A stretch of 64,000 nucleotides of DNA, taken from contig NZ_JARUQR010000001.1 in the NCBI RefSeq assembly GCF_029767005.1, positions 1,111,028 to 1,175,027 on the forward strand, in the 5' to 3' direction. Source of the DNA: Thiomicrorhabdus sp. ZW0627 (GTDB taxonomy: Bacteria; Pseudomonadota; Gammaproteobacteria; Thiomicrospirales; Thiomicrospiraceae). The position numbers were made by a program, and so were the translations under genes. Below the pieces are notes generated by a model that saw only the letters and a list, made by a program, of their open reading frames with translations, did no database searches and was not told the origin of the DNA. Position 1 is the first letter of the stretch, and every line of letters starts with the position of its first letter. This document shows positions 52,911-62,054 of this stretch, one piece after another.

Positions 52911-53738
52911 ATGCAAGCAACCCTCTGCTTTATTGGTGCCGGCAACATGGCGAAAAGCCTGATCGGTGGATTGATCGCCAGCGGCTACCCAAAAGACAAA
53001 ATCATCGCCTCCGACCCAACTCAAGCACAACGCGACCACCTAACCGAAACGTTCGGCATCACCTGCTATGCTGAGAACAACGACGCCATTCAAAAATCCG
53101 ACGTGGTCGTACTGGCCGTCAAACCGCAAATCCTGCAAAGCGTATGTAAAAGCATTCAATCCAGCGTGCAGCAGGCAAACTGTCTGATTATTTCGGTCGC
53201 AGCAGGCATCCGCACGGCCGACATTGACCGTTGGCTGGGTGGCAACCTTGCCATTGTGCGCACCATGCCCAACACCCCAGCTCTGATTCAAAGCGGTGCG
53301 ACAGGATTATTTGCCAATACTCAAGTAACGGACGAACAAAAGAACCAAGCCGAACACATTATGCGTGCCGCCGGTCTAACCATCTGGGTTCCGGAAGAGT
53401 CACAGCTTGATGCGGTCACTGCACTTTCCGGCAGCGGGCCAGCCTATTATTTCCTGTTTATGGAAGCCATGGAGCAAGCGGCCCAAAAACTCGGGTTGGA
53501 CGAAAAAACCGCACACCTACTCACCATGCAGACAGCTCTGGGCGCTGCCAAAATGGTCATGGAAAGCAATGACGACTGCGCCACCTTGCGCAAAAACGTC
53601 ACTTCTCCAAATGGGACAACTGAACAGGCCATCAATACCTTTGAAAACCAAGGGTTGAGAGAAACGGTAGAAAAGGCGATGCAGGCTGCTAAAAACCGTG
53701 CCGAAGAACTTGCAAACGAATTAGGAGGCGACGCTTAA
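52911..53738 (+). CDS. proC: Pyrroline-5-carboxylate reductase
   Basis: This 275-aa enzyme makes proline from pyrroline-5-carboxylate. The N-terminal dinucleotide motif is CFIGAGNMAKSLIGGL; VVLAVKPQIL, IVRTMPNTPALIQSGATGL and the C-terminal ALSGSGPAYYFLFMEAM and VTSPNGTTEQAI complete the pattern. It is followed directly by yggT (1 bp between stop and start). Confidence 0.97.
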   Translation: MQATLCFIGAGNMAKSLIGGLIASGYPKDKIIASDPTQAQRDHLTETFGITCYAENNDAIQKSDVVVLAVKPQILQSVCKSIQSSVQQANCLIISVAAGIRTADIDRWLGGNLAIVRTMPNTPALIQSGATGLFANTQVTDEQKNQAEHIMRAAGLTIWVPEESQLDAVTALSGSGPAYYFLFMEAMEQAAQKLGLDEKTAHLLTMQTALGAAKMVMESNDDCATLRKNVTSPNGTTEQAINTFENQGLRETVEKAMQAAKNRAEELANELGGDA

Positions 53739-53739
53739 C

Positions 53740-54318
53740 ATGGATAACTTCAGCTCACCGATTGGCCAAGGCGGCTTATATCTACTTCAATTCCTTGTCG
53801 GCTTGGTTATCTTTGCTTTGATGCTGCGTTTTCTGTTGCGCGCCACCCATGCCGATTGGCGTCATCCGATCGTCCAGTTCATCGCCAAGATCACCAACCC
53901 CCTGTGTGCACTGGCCAACAAAATTGTACCGACACGCGGTCGCTGGGACTGGGCGGCGATTATCACGGCATTGGTCATCCATGCGATTTTTGTCTGGGGC
54001 GTCGGCATGCTTACCGGCCGTGATTTCGGTGCGGTCGCCATCGCACTGGCGTCGGTGACGGAAATCCTGAACCAACTGCTCGACATGATGTTCTGGCTGA
54101 TCATCATCCAGGTTATCCTAAGCTGGGTATCGCCGGGCTACAACCCGAACATGGTGATTTTCAACCAACTGACGAACCCGATTCTGGCACCTTTTCAAAG
54201 GTTCATCCCTCCGATTGGCGGAATGGACTTGTCTCCGCTTGCCGCCATCCTGGCGATCAAACTGTTTCAAATTGTCGTAGTCGGCTCCATTGCCCAGATT
54301 GCGCAAGGTTTCCTATAA
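53740..54318 (+). CDS. yggT: YggT family integral membrane protein
   Basis: This 192-aa protein consists of two repeats of a two-helix YggT unit (about 10-100 and 105-190), four hydrophobic segments in all, with the RATHADWRHPIVQFIAKITNP motif and its second-half equivalent NQLTNPILAPFQRFIPP. AGGAGG lies in the end of proC. Homologues affect osmotic or cell-division functions but their activity is unclear. It is co-transcribed with proC. Confidence 0.92.
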   Translation: MDNFSSPIGQGGLYLLQFLVGLVIFALMLRFLLRATHADWRHPIVQFIAKITNPLCALANKIVPTRGRWDWAAIITALVIHAIFVWGVGMLTGRDFGAVAIALASVTEILNQLLDMMFWLIIIQVILSWVSPGYNPNMVIFNQLTNPILAPFQRFIPPIGGMDLSPLAAILAIKLFQIVVVGSIAQIAQGFL

Positions 54319-54349
54319 GCGATAGATTGGATTAAGGATAAATTCGACG

Positions 54350-55507
54350 ATGAATCAAACCACGGACGTCACCGAGCCAAAGATTTTGCAAATCGACACG
54401 CCATTGGAAATGGTGAGTGGCAGCACCTTGCCAAAATACGAGCTAATCTATGAAACCTACGGGGAATTGAATGCGGATGCCTCAAACGCTATCCTGATTT
54501 GTCACGCTTTGAGCGGCGACCACCATGTCGCCGGTGTGGATGCGGACGGTAAACCAGGCTGGTGGAACGGCTATATCGGACCGGGCAAGCCGATCGATAC
54601 CGACAAGTTTTTTGTCGTCTGTTCCAACAATCTGGGCGGCTGCCGCGGCAGCACCGGTCCTACCTCCATCAACCCAGAAACAGGTAAGGTGTACGGCCCG
54701 GACTTCCCGATCGTCACCTGTCGCGACTGGGTAAACAGTCAGAACGAACTTCGTAAACATCTTGGAATCGATCAATGGGCAGCGCTGGTTGGCGGATCAA
54801 TGGGTGGCATGCAGGTCATGCAATGGGCCATCGACTACCCGGAAAAAGTCAGACATGCAGTCGTGATTGCTGCCGCACCAAAACTGTCTGCACAAAACAT
54901 CGCTTTCAACGAAGTAGCACGACGCGCAATCATGTCAGACCCGGATTTTCACGATGGCCGCTTCATCGAGGCGAACACGACTCCGAAACAAGGGCTGGCA
55001 CTGGCACGCATGCTTGGGCATTTGACTTATCTTTCCGACGATATGATGGGCAGCAAATTCGGTCGTGAGCTCCGTGAAGAAAAGCTACAGTACAACTATG
55101 AAGTGGAATTCCAGGTCGAAAGCTATCTGCGCTATCAGGGCGAGAAGTTCGCCACCAAACAGAACTTCGATGCAAACACTTACCTGCTAATGACCAAGGC
55201 ATTGGATTATTTCGATCCGGCTGCGGAATTCGACCACGATCTGACCAAAGCACTTGCTAAAGCGACGGCTAAATTCCTGGTCATTTCTTTTACCTCCGAC
55301 TGGCGCTTTTCGCCGGAACGCTCGCACGAAATCGTCAAGGCTTTACTAGATAACGATGCCGACGTCAGCTATGCCGAAGTCACATCCCAACACGGGCACG
55401 ATGCCTTCCTGTTGCCGAACGAACATTACGAAGGCGTGTTCAGAGCCTATATGCAGCGCATTGAAGACGAAATGCAGACCTCACCTAAGACTGAGAAACA
55501 ATCATGA
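54350..55507 (+). CDS. metX: Homoserine O-acyltransferase MetX
   Basis: This 385-aa alpha/beta-hydrolase-fold enzyme acylates homoserine in methionine synthesis. Family marks: [32 protein letters not shown], the nucleophile elbow [13 protein letters not shown] and the C-terminal His in [11 protein letters not shown]; the DWRFSPERS block near the end holds the likely Asp. Acetyl or succinyl specificity cannot be told by eye. It overlaps metW by 4 bp, a classical pair. A second MetX-like protein lies at 9311 and differs in this core. Confidence 0.95.
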   Translation: MNQTTDVTEPKILQIDTPLEMVSGSTLPKYELIYETYGELNADASNAILICHALSGDHHVAGVDADGKPGWWNGYIGPGKPIDTDKFFVVCSNNLGGCRGSTGPTSINPETGKVYGPDFPIVTCRDWVNSQNELRKHLGIDQWAALVGGSMGGMQVMQWAIDYPEKVRHAVVIAAAPKLSAQNIAFNEVARRAIMSDPDFHDGRFIEANTTPKQGLALARMLGHLTYLSDDMMGSKFGRELREEKLQYNYEVEFQVESYLRYQGEKFATKQNFDANTYLLMTKALDYFDPAAEFDHDLTKALAKATAKFLVISFTSDWRFSPERSHEIVKALLDNDADVSYAEVTSQHGHDAFLLPNEHYEGVFRAYMQRIEDEMQTSPKTEKQS

Positions 55508-56127
55508 GTGCCACAACCTTACCTATTTCACCGGAATTCAAATTGATTTCAGATTGGATCACGCCCAACAGCCGGGTACTTGACCTAGGCTGCGGCGACG
55601 GCAAGTTACTGACACACCTTATCCAGACACACAAGATCACCGGTTACGGTATGGAACTGGATCCCGATAGAAACATCCAAGCCATTAAGGCGGGCATCAA
55701 TGTGATTCAGAGCAACCTGAACAATCACGACATCTGCCATTACTTCGACGAAGACTCGTTCGATTTCGTCATCATGACGCAAGCTTTGCAGGTGGTCAGA
55801 CGTCCGGATGAACTGTTGGACGACATGTTGGCGGTTGGTAAACAAAGTATCATTACATTCCCTAACTTCGGTCACTGGAGAATGCGGGCTCAGCTTGCCT
55901 TTAAAGGTCGCATGCCTGAAACGGAAACCTTACCGTATCACTGGTACGATACTCCAAACATCCACCTTTGCACCTTCAATGATTTTGAGGACCTGTGTGA
56001 ATCGAAAGGTATTGAAGTGGTGGAGCGCGCCGTGGTCAATTCAGAACATCGAAGCACCTTAGGCATGAAGATCGCACCCAACTTACTCGGTGAAGTTGCA
56101 CTGTATAAAGTACAGAAAAAGGTCTAA
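55504..56127 (+). CDS. metW: MetW methyltransferase-like protein
   Basis: This 207-aa class I methyltransferase-fold protein has the SAM motif [15 protein letters not shown], the family-specific YGMELD and [13 protein letters not shown], and SFPNFGHWR-type [12 protein letters not shown]. MetW is needed for full MetX activity in several bacteria, probably by forming a complex. Its start overlaps the metX stop (ATGA). The next 170 bp hold the feo promoter. Confidence 0.95.
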   Translation: MSATTLPISPEFKLISDWITPNSRVLDLGCGDGKLLTHLIQTHKITGYGMELDPDRNIQAIKAGINVIQSNLNNHDICHYFDEDSFDFVIMTQALQVVRRPDELLDDMLAVGKQSIITFPNFGHWRMRAQLAFKGRMPETETLPYHWYDTPNIHLCTFNDFEDLCESKGIEVVERAVVNSEHRSTLGMKIAPNLLGEVALYKVQKKV

Positions 56128-56203
56128 CAAGCCCATTTTTACCGGCAAACCCGCTGACTTGAAAAGAAATCTCCTTTCAATCCAAGAAGTTAAATCCATT
56201 TAG

Positions 56204-56226
56204 TAAATGAAAATAACTATCATTTA
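56204..56226. promoter_or_regulatory. Fur box 1 upstream of feoA
   Basis: An imperfect palindrome with TAAATGA and TCATTTA arms around AAATAACTA resembles the GATAATGATAATCATTATC consensus. It lies directly upstream of the -35 box of the feo promoter, a site where Fur plus iron would block polymerase. Confidence 0.75.
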
Positions 56227-56228
56227 AC

Positions 56229-56257
56229 TTGAGATTCAACATTGGGTTTGCTATCCT
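56229..56257 (+). promoter_or_regulatory. feoABC promoter
   Basis: A -35 TTGAGA, a 17-bp spacer and a -10 TATCCT. A start near 56264 gives a leader of about 33 nt. The promoter is enclosed by two Fur-like boxes. Confidence 0.6.
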
Positions 56258-56272
56258 ACGCATCCGAAAACA

Positions 56273-56292
56273 AATAATAACAATTATCATTT
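56273..56292. promoter_or_regulatory. Fur box 2 at the feoA start
   Basis: AATAATAACAATTATCATTT resembles the Fur consensus and lies between the predicted start of transcription and the ATG at 56297. It occupies the place where a ribosome site would be expected. Confidence 0.7.
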
Positions 56293-56296
56293 AGCT

Positions 56297-56539
56297 ATGC
56301 AGACTCATCACAAACGTACCACTTTAGACCATTGCCAAGTGGGCCAAACAAGTGAAATTACCGCTTTGAAAGGCGACTTGCAAATGAAAATGCGCCTTGT
56401 CAATCTGGGATTTCACACACACAGCATCGTCAAGCTTGTGATGATGCGTGGACAAAATCTAGTGGTCTGCGTAGATGGTAGTCGTTTTGCAATTGACCAG
56501 AAAATTGCGGAAAACATTCAGGTAGAAGTTCTGTCATGA
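56297..56539 (+). CDS. feoA: Ferrous iron transport protein A
   Basis: This 80-aa SH3-like protein has the FeoA pattern GQTSEITALKGDLQMKMRLVNLGF and VVCVDGSRFAIDQKIAENI. It assists FeoB in ferrous iron uptake. No ribosome site precedes ATG 56297, where a Fur box lies instead; an internal ATG at 56375 would remove conserved sequence, so 56297 is kept. Its stop overlaps feoB by 4 bp. Confidence 0.93.
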   Translation: MQTHHKRTTLDHCQVGQTSEITALKGDLQMKMRLVNLGFHTHSIVKLVMMRGQNLVVCVDGSRFAIDQKIAENIQVEVLS

Positions 56540-58878
56540 CCGTCGTAAAACCAAAGATCAAATTCAAAAAAAACTCGGGGCAGTCAAAGCACGCCTACCA
56601 AGTTGCTTTGATCGGCAACCCGAACTGCGGTAAAACGACCCTGTTCAACCGTTTGACCGGGTCTCAACAGACCACTGGGAACTGGCCCGGAGTGACCGTC
56701 GAACAAAAATCCGGCTTCATGAACATCGGCGACGCAAACTTTCACATGATGGATCTCCCGGGCGTTTACAGCCTGGAAACTTCCAGCCATACCGGCTTGG
56801 ACGAAAAGGTCGCTTTGGATTATCTGCAATGCCAGCCGACTGACCTGATCATCAATGTCGTCGATGCGACCAGTCTTGAACGCCAACTGTTCCTGACCGC
56901 ACAACTTCTGCACATGGGACTGCCTGTCGTCGTCGTACTCAACCGCATGGATCTGCTGAACGAACGTCACCTGGAAATCGATATTGAAGCACTTTCCGAA
57001 TCACTGGGCTGCCCGGTCATTCCAGTGTCCGCCTATTTCAACCAGGGAATCGACGAACTCAAACAGCAACTGCCTCATCTGTTGAATAAAAAATCCGACC
57101 TGCATTTCGATTTACCGGAAACCCTACATAAATCGGTTCACTCAGTTCGCGATTTGCAAGAACAGCCTGATTCGGATTCCTGCTGGAAAACCCTGCAGTT
57201 ATTGATCAAACCTCAACAGGCTCCGCTTGAATTGAGAAGTTTCTGCGAAGCCGAAAAGGTCAAACTTGAAGAGTACTATCAGGAAGACCTGGCCCTGATC
57301 GCAGCGGATCTTTACTTTCAATTCGCGCATGACGCCGCTCATGCCAGTTTAGTCCATACAGACCGCTTTACCCGTAATACCACAGACGTGTTGGATCGCT
57401 GGATGCTGCATCCCGTCCTGGGACTACCGATATTCCTGGTCATCATGTATCTGGTGTTCGCGCTGTCGATTACCGTGGGCAACACTTTCCTCGATTTCTT
57501 CGATCTAGGTGCTCAAGCCATTTTTGTCGATGGTCCGACCGCCCTGCTGGAATCCGTCAATGCTCCGGATTGGTTGATAGCCATACTGGCACAGGGAATC
57601 GGAAGCGGCATACAGGTAGTTGCTACCTTCATACCGGTCATCGGTGCCCTGTTCCTTCTGCTTTCGATTCTCGAAGAAACCGGTTATATGCAACGCGCCG
57701 CCTTCATCATGGATGGACTGATGCGTCGCCTAGGCTTGTCCGGACAAGCGTTCATCCCGCTTGTAGTCGGTTTCGGCTGTAACATTCCGGCGGTTCTTGC
57801 TTCCAGAACTCTGCCGGATCAACGCGATCGCATCATGACCATCATGATGACACCGTTCATGTCCTGTAGCGCGCGATTAACCGTTTATGTCATGTTCGCC
57901 ACGGCGTTCTTCGCCGACAATGCCGCATTACTCGTCTTCTCGCTATACGCGATGGGGATTTTGGCTGCCGTACTAACGGCTCTGTTGCTCAAACACACTC
58001 TGCTGCCAGGCGAAGCGCCTCCGATGCTGATGGAATTGCCAATCTATCACAAACCGGCACCGATCAACGTGCTGCTCAACACACGAAACAAACTGAAGAG
58101 CTTTATCCTAGACGCCGGTAAGGTCATCGTACTTGTGGTGCTGGCATTGAACCTCTTAAACAGTTTGGGAACCGATGGCTCCTTCGGGCACGAAAACCGT
58201 TCCGATTCTGTACTCAGTACGGTTGCACGTGCCGCAACCCCAATCGTGGAACCACTCGGAATCACCGAAGAAAACTGGCCGGCAACAGTCGGATTGATTA
58301 CCGGCTTACTGGCAAAAGAAGTCGTTGTCGGTTCCCTAGATGCCCTGTACCAAAGCATGGATGACACCAATCAACCGCAACAGGAAGAGTCGTACGACTT
58401 TCTTGCCGCCATGCAAGAAGCCCTTGCCAGCATTCCTGCAAACTTGCCGGGGATCGTCACGGACGTTGACGATCCTCTAGGACTTCAATCCCTGGAGAAC
58501 GTCGAAGACAAAAAGGCAATTGCGGAAGAACAAGGGTTCACGCTGAATACCCTGGATAAGATGGCCTACTACTTTGACGGCCAGATCGGAGCCTATGCCT
58601 ATCTTTTACTGGTCTTGCTCTACTTTCCGTGCGTCGCCACTTTTGGTGCCATCAAACAGGAACTGGGGTGGCGCTGGGCACTTTACAGCGGTAGCTGGAG
58701 TCTGTTCCTGGGTTATAGCGTCGCGGTCGGTTTCTACCAGCTCGCAAACTTTAACAAACACCCCGAAAGTGCTACTATTTGGTTAACCGTGATCACGTTA
58801 GGCTTTCTCACTATTGCCCTGACATTGCGTAAAATTGGACAAACCTATTATTCCAAGAAGGTGCAACAGCGGAGGTAG
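56536..58878 (+). CDS. feoB: Ferrous iron transporter B
   Basis: This 780-aa inner-membrane transporter has an N-terminal GTPase with G1 GNPNCGKTT, G2 around TVEQKSG, G3 DLPGVYSL and G4 NRMD, then a helical GDI-like domain, and about ten or more hydrophobic helices (about 300-760) with the two gate motifs including SILEETGYMQRAAF and GFGCNIPAVLASR. The whole matches FeoB length. It is second in feoABC and under the same Fur-box promoter. Confidence 0.97.
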   Translation: MTVVKPKIKFKKNSGQSKHAYQVALIGNPNCGKTTLFNRLTGSQQTTGNWPGVTVEQKSGFMNIGDANFHMMDLPGVYSLETSSHTGLDEKVALDYLQCQPTDLIINVVDATSLERQLFLTAQLLHMGLPVVVVLNRMDLLNERHLEIDIEALSESLGCPVIPVSAYFNQGIDELKQQLPHLLNKKSDLHFDLPETLHKSVHSVRDLQEQPDSDSCWKTLQLLIKPQQAPLELRSFCEAEKVKLEEYYQEDLALIAADLYFQFAHDAAHASLVHTDRFTRNTTDVLDRWMLHPVLGLPIFLVIMYLVFALSITVGNTFLDFFDLGAQAIFVDGPTALLESVNAPDWLIAILAQGIGSGIQVVATFIPVIGALFLLLSILEETGYMQRAAFIMDGLMRRLGLSGQAFIPLVVGFGCNIPAVLASRTLPDQRDRIMTIMMTPFMSCSARLTVYVMFATAFFADNAALLVFSLYAMGILAAVLTALLLKHTLLPGEAPPMLMELPIYHKPAPINVLLNTRNKLKSFILDAGKVIVLVVLALNLLNSLGTDGSFGHENRSDSVLSTVARAATPIVEPLGITEENWPATVGLITGLLAKEVVVGSLDALYQSMDDTNQPQQEESYDFLAAMQEALASIPANLPGIVTDVDDPLGLQSLENVEDKKAIAEEQGFTLNTLDKMAYYFDGQIGAYAYLLLVLLYFPCVATFGAIKQELGWRWALYSGSWSLFLGYSVAVGFYQLANFNKHPESATIWLTVITLGFLTIALTLRKIGQTYYSKKVQQRR

Positions 58879-58880
58879 AT

Positions 58881-59147
58881 ATGATTCTACTGGACATAAA
58901 ACGCTATATTAAACAGCATCATGAAGTCAGTTTAGAAGACATTCAAAACCATTTCGATCTTACCGAAGACACGGTCAGAGGGATTATGACGCCCCTCATC
59001 AATCAAGGCCACATCCAGGTTTTGGACTCCGCCAGCTGCTCGACTGGAAAATGCTCCAGCGGCTGCTCCCAAGCAAATGGTAACGAACGTTACCTTTGGC
59101 GTGATAAATGCTTTACATCCCTATCAATTCCCGTACAAGTTATATAG
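58881..59147 (+). CDS. feoC: FeoC-like winged-helix protein
   Basis: This 88-aa protein starts 2 bp after feoB. The first 50 residues have a winged-helix pattern (ILLDIKRYIKQHHEVSLEDI, FDLTEDTVRGIMTPLI). A Cys cluster follows, C-STGK-C-SSG-C, as in the FeoC proteins that carry an iron-sulfur cluster. FeoC protects or regulates FeoB in enterobacteria. The tail after the cluster is unlike classical FeoC and about 20 residues long. Confidence 0.82.
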   Translation: MILLDIKRYIKQHHEVSLEDIQNHFDLTEDTVRGIMTPLINQGHIQVLDSASCSTGKCSSGCSQANGNERYLWRDKCFTSLSIPVQVI

Positions 59148-59191
59148 AATTGGGAAGAATTCAAACGATTCAGGGACGTCGTTAAAGCAAA

Positions 59192-60133
59192 ATGAATAGA
59201 TGGTTCAGAAAAGGAAACTCCAGACGCTTTTACCGGATAGACATGCCGGTGCGTCACTATATTGTGCCGAGTTCTCCAATCGACGACCGACAAATCTATG
59301 CAACCGGCGCTGAATATTTTCCCACCAGCTTTCAAAACAAAGTCGACATTCAAAAATTCAGTGCGCAAAACTGGGTTAAGCGCATCCAGGAACATGCCGA
59401 CATCCTCACGGAAATCTTTGATGAAATCTTTGAGTTCATCGACTTCTTCGGAAAATGCGCCCATTCCATCGCTGAAGGACGCAACCCTCGTATGAGCTCC
59501 GAATACTGGACTCGAGTGAAACGCCATCTGGAAGGCTTCCAGACAGCTCGAAAAATCGAACCCTCCTCACCGAAGACATTCCAATACATCAAGATGATTG
59601 AAGAGAAGTATCTGGCCTTTCTGAAAAGCATGGTCTGGAGCTTGGAGCATTCGACCGCAACCGACTTCGCCGTACAAGGCCATCTTCCGACCGGGTTTCA
59701 ACTGGACGAAATGATCGGAAAGTTTCAGTCCCCAAAACTGGAAAAAATCCCGCTTGTGCAAGCGTTGCTGCACACGGCTGCTTACATGGATTCCTACTTG
59801 GAAGGATACCGAAACATTCACGAAGACAATTACCTAAAGCAATTTCCAAAGGAATGGAAGTCAACCATGGTCAACATCAGTGCCAGTGGCATGGCCGTGA
59901 ATTTAGGCAAGCGCTTCCCTCTCTACTCAAATGTTGACGTTTACCTGTATTTTCCCATTGATGACAAAACGCTTCACTTTGACGGCAGCATTGTTGATGT
60001 TCGTACCGACGAGAAAAACTATAAAGAGCGAGTGGCAATTAATTTCGAATTCCCGGACGGCGAACTTCAAAATTACCTGCAAACCCAAATCCAGAAACAA
60101 GAAGTAAAAGAATGTATGGATATCGCCTTATGA
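59192..60133 (+). CDS. PilZ-domain c-di-GMP-binding protein with large insertion
   Basis: The 313-aa protein carries both c-di-GMP motifs of PilZ but far apart: RRFYR (RxxxR, residues 11-15) at the extreme N-terminus and NISASG ([DN]xSxxG, residues 228-233). In canonical PilZ they are about 25-30 residues apart. Between them lies a long helical region (IFDEIFEFIDFFGKCAHS, FLKSMVWSLEHSTATDFA). After NISASG, beta strands YSNVDVYLYFPI, LHFDGSIVDVR and ERVAINFEF complete the barrel. There is no signal or membrane segment. It may link c-di-GMP to an effector through the insertion; the partner is unknown. Confidence 0.82.
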   Translation: MNRWFRKGNSRRFYRIDMPVRHYIVPSSPIDDRQIYATGAEYFPTSFQNKVDIQKFSAQNWVKRIQEHADILTEIFDEIFEFIDFFGKCAHSIAEGRNPRMSSEYWTRVKRHLEGFQTARKIEPSSPKTFQYIKMIEEKYLAFLKSMVWSLEHSTATDFAVQGHLPTGFQLDEMIGKFQSPKLEKIPLVQALLHTAAYMDSYLEGYRNIHEDNYLKQFPKEWKSTMVNISASGMAVNLGKRFPLYSNVDVYLYFPIDDKTLHFDGSIVDVRTDEKNYKERVAINFEFPDGELQNYLQTQIQKQEVKECMDIAL

Positions 60134-60177
60134 TTCGATTAACGATTGACGTTTCAATATTAAATTAAGGAAAGAGC

Positions 60178-60600
60178 ATGCCAGGAAGCAGTCATGATGT
60201 TGATCCTACGTTTATGGACAGCCTAGCTTTGTCGTTGCGCGACCCGGCTCTCGATCTGATTCGCTTTTCGTCCCTGAAAGAGATGCTGACCATGCGTAAA
60301 AATGGGCCCAGCGCCTATTACAGCGAAAAATACAGCGCCTTAAATTCGGATCAATGGGAAACCGTATTAAATGCCGTGATCTTAACCAAAATCAGTTACT
60401 TTCAGATTTCGGAAGACTTCCCAAATACGTATATCGACAAGCTGATTGAAATTGCCACCTATGCATTTCACATGCACGGCTGCAATGAATTGGAACTCTA
60501 CCAGGCCATGGTGCAGGAGCATCCGCTGTTTGCGAACTGGATCAAAAACTGTCTGGTCGTCAAACAGCAAAAAGCACGTAAAAACGCCGCCAAAGCGTAA
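60178..60600 (+). CDS. Hypothetical protein downstream of the PilZ gene
   Basis: The 140-aa product has no recognisable motif. It is mostly helical, with an aromatic segment (ISEDFPNTYIDKLIEIATYAF) and a Lys/Ala-rich tail. No signal peptide is visible. It lies 44 bp after the PilZ gene on the same strand with AAGGAAAG before the ATG, so the two are probably co-transcribed. I do not recognise the family. Confidence 0.65.
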   Translation: MPGSSHDVDPTFMDSLALSLRDPALDLIRFSSLKEMLTMRKNGPSAYYSEKYSALNSDQWETVLNAVILTKISYFQISEDFPNTYIDKLIEIATYAFHMHGCNELELYQAMVQEHPLFANWIKNCLVVKQQKARKNAAKA

Positions 60601-60617
60601 ACGCACCTAATGCCCGT

Positions 60618-61100
60618 CTAACGACCTTTTATCCCCTTCATATCCCGGCAAGGACAACCCTCAAAAGCGTGGGCCGAACCAAATCCCTGAATATAACGCC
60701 CTTGAGCGACTTTCAACTTGAAACAGTGGAAATCGGGCAAGCCTCTTAATACATCTACCACCTCACCAAAACGTTGCGAAAACAGATCCAATATCCGATC
60801 CCGTTCCGCATCATCCTGTCCGATATGAGAAACCTGAAGCTGCAAACTGATACGTTCACGGGCAAACATTTCCGGCGTTTCGCTTTCATCGGCCACCAAA
60901 AGACCACTGACCAGGCCTGTTGAATGCAACAGGTTCTGTGTATGAGCGGACAGTTCACTAACGAAAATAGCCAGTTCGCCTTCTTCAATTACCACAAACG
61001 GCGTCGCACTGGTCTCCAATACCCCCTCATCAGAAAGAGTGCCCAAAATCAGGCTTTTACGGCTCTCGAAAAATTTTCGACAGGCCTGTGACACGCTCAT
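60618..61100 (-). CDS. HugZ/HutZ-like pyridoxamine-oxidase-fold protein
   Basis: This 160-aa protein has the split-barrel fold of the PNPOx-like family, with LGTLSDEGVLETSATPFVV and IFVSELSAHTQNLL, the segment typical of heme-utilisation proteins HugZ/HutZ, and later DFHCFKLKVAQGRYIQGFG. Those proteins degrade heme to release iron. It ends unusually, with a Cys pair (EGCPCRD) after the region that carries a heme-ligand His in relatives. The feoABC operon is 1.5 kb away, consistent with iron scavenging. Heme degradation is unproven. Confidence 0.75.
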   Translation of the reverse strand: MSVSQACRKFFESRKSLILGTLSDEGVLETSATPFVVIEEGELAIFVSELSAHTQNLLHSTGLVSGLLVADESETPEMFARERISLQLQVSHIGQDDAERDRILDLFSQRFGEVVDVLRGLPDFHCFKLKVAQGRYIQGFGSAHAFEGCPCRDMKGIKGR

Positions 61101-61111
61101 CGTCTTTACCC

Positions 61112-61786
61112 CTACAACTTAAGAACCTGTTTCAACCATGCCGCGATGTCAGCGATCTCATCAGCACAGACCTGATGTTGCATCGGATAAGTATGCCATT
61201 CGATCTGATAGCCCTTCTTCAACAACATCTGTCTGGAATGCTCCGCCACTTCAAGAGGGATCACAGGATCACTCAGGCCATGCACCATCATGATTGGAAT
61301 CCCGCGGTGCATATAAAACTGTTCGTACATCGGACAATACGTAGACATAGCCAGCACGCCTGCAAGCTCCTGTTCGTAACTCAACGCCGCGTGCAGTGCA
61401 ATCAATCCGCCTTGCGAGAACCCGGCCAAAAGAATCCGGTCGGCCGGAATCCCACAGGCGATTTGCTGTTTGATCAAGTCATACACCTGATAGCACGCAA
61501 CACGAATTCCGGCCGCATCCACATCGCCCATGAAATCCAATGAACGAATGTCGTACCAGGCACGCATACTCATACCGCCATTAATCGTGACTTCCTGGTG
61601 TTTGGCGTGAGGGAAGACGAATCGAACACCATGGCTTTCAGGGAGCCCAAGCTCCGGCACTATGCCGACAAAATCGTTGCCGTCCGCTCCCAATCCATGA
61701 AGCCATATTACTGCTGAATCAGCCAACTGAGGCGGTTCTATTACAATTGGCAGGTCGTCTTGCGGTTCTTGCATTGCTCTTCTCAT
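61112..61786 (-). CDS. Carboxylesterase/phospholipase family alpha/beta-hydrolase
   Basis: The 224-aa protein follows the carboxylesterase pattern: SAVIWLHGLGADGNDF at the start, nucleophile LLAGFSQGGLIA (GFSQGG), Asp in VHGLSDPVIP and His in MQHQVCADE. It is a small cytoplasmic serine esterase of about 24 kDa, often acting on short acyl esters. It precedes the HugZ-like gene by 11 bp in an operon and diverges from lptM. Confidence 0.92.
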   Translation of the reverse strand: MRRAMQEPQDDLPIVIEPPQLADSAVIWLHGLGADGNDFVGIVPELGLPESHGVRFVFPHAKHQEVTINGGMSMRAWYDIRSLDFMGDVDAAGIRVACYQVYDLIKQQIACGIPADRILLAGFSQGGLIALHAALSYEQELAGVLAMSTYCPMYEQFYMHRGIPIMMVHGLSDPVIPLEVAEHSRQMLLKKGYQIEWHTYPMQHQVCADEIADIAAWLKQVLKL

Positions 61787-61841
61787 ATTTCTGATAAAAT
61801 AAGCCTCATTTTAACGGTTTAAATTGAGTAATACAGTAAAA

Positions 61842-62054
61842 ATGCCTGCGTTCACCTGCCACCTAAAACATCGAGTATCAGCCAGAAAAGGCATTAAAAC
61901 CTTATGCTTGGTTGGCAGCTTGTTGGCTATCGGCCTTGTGGTCGGTGGTTGCGGTAAAAAAGGTCCGCTTTACCTGCCGGATCCGGTCAAACAATCGCAG
62001 GACGACCAAGCTACTCAGACCCCTTCCAAGACTTCAGAACAGGAAACGCAATGA
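61842..62054 (+). CDS. lptM: LptM-like small lipoprotein
   Basis: This 70-aa lipoprotein has a long charged n-region, a hydrophobic stretch and the lipobox GGC followed by the hallmark CGKKGPLYLPDP. It is the YifL family, now known as LptM, which helps LptD mature. A TTG upstream (61824) is possible, but the ATG at 61842 is the first in the frame. It overlaps lysA by 4 bp, the standard arrangement. Confidence 0.92.
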   Translation: MPAFTCHLKHRVSARKGIKTLCLVGSLLAIGLVVGGCGKKGPLYLPDPVKQSQDDQATQTPSKTSEQETQ

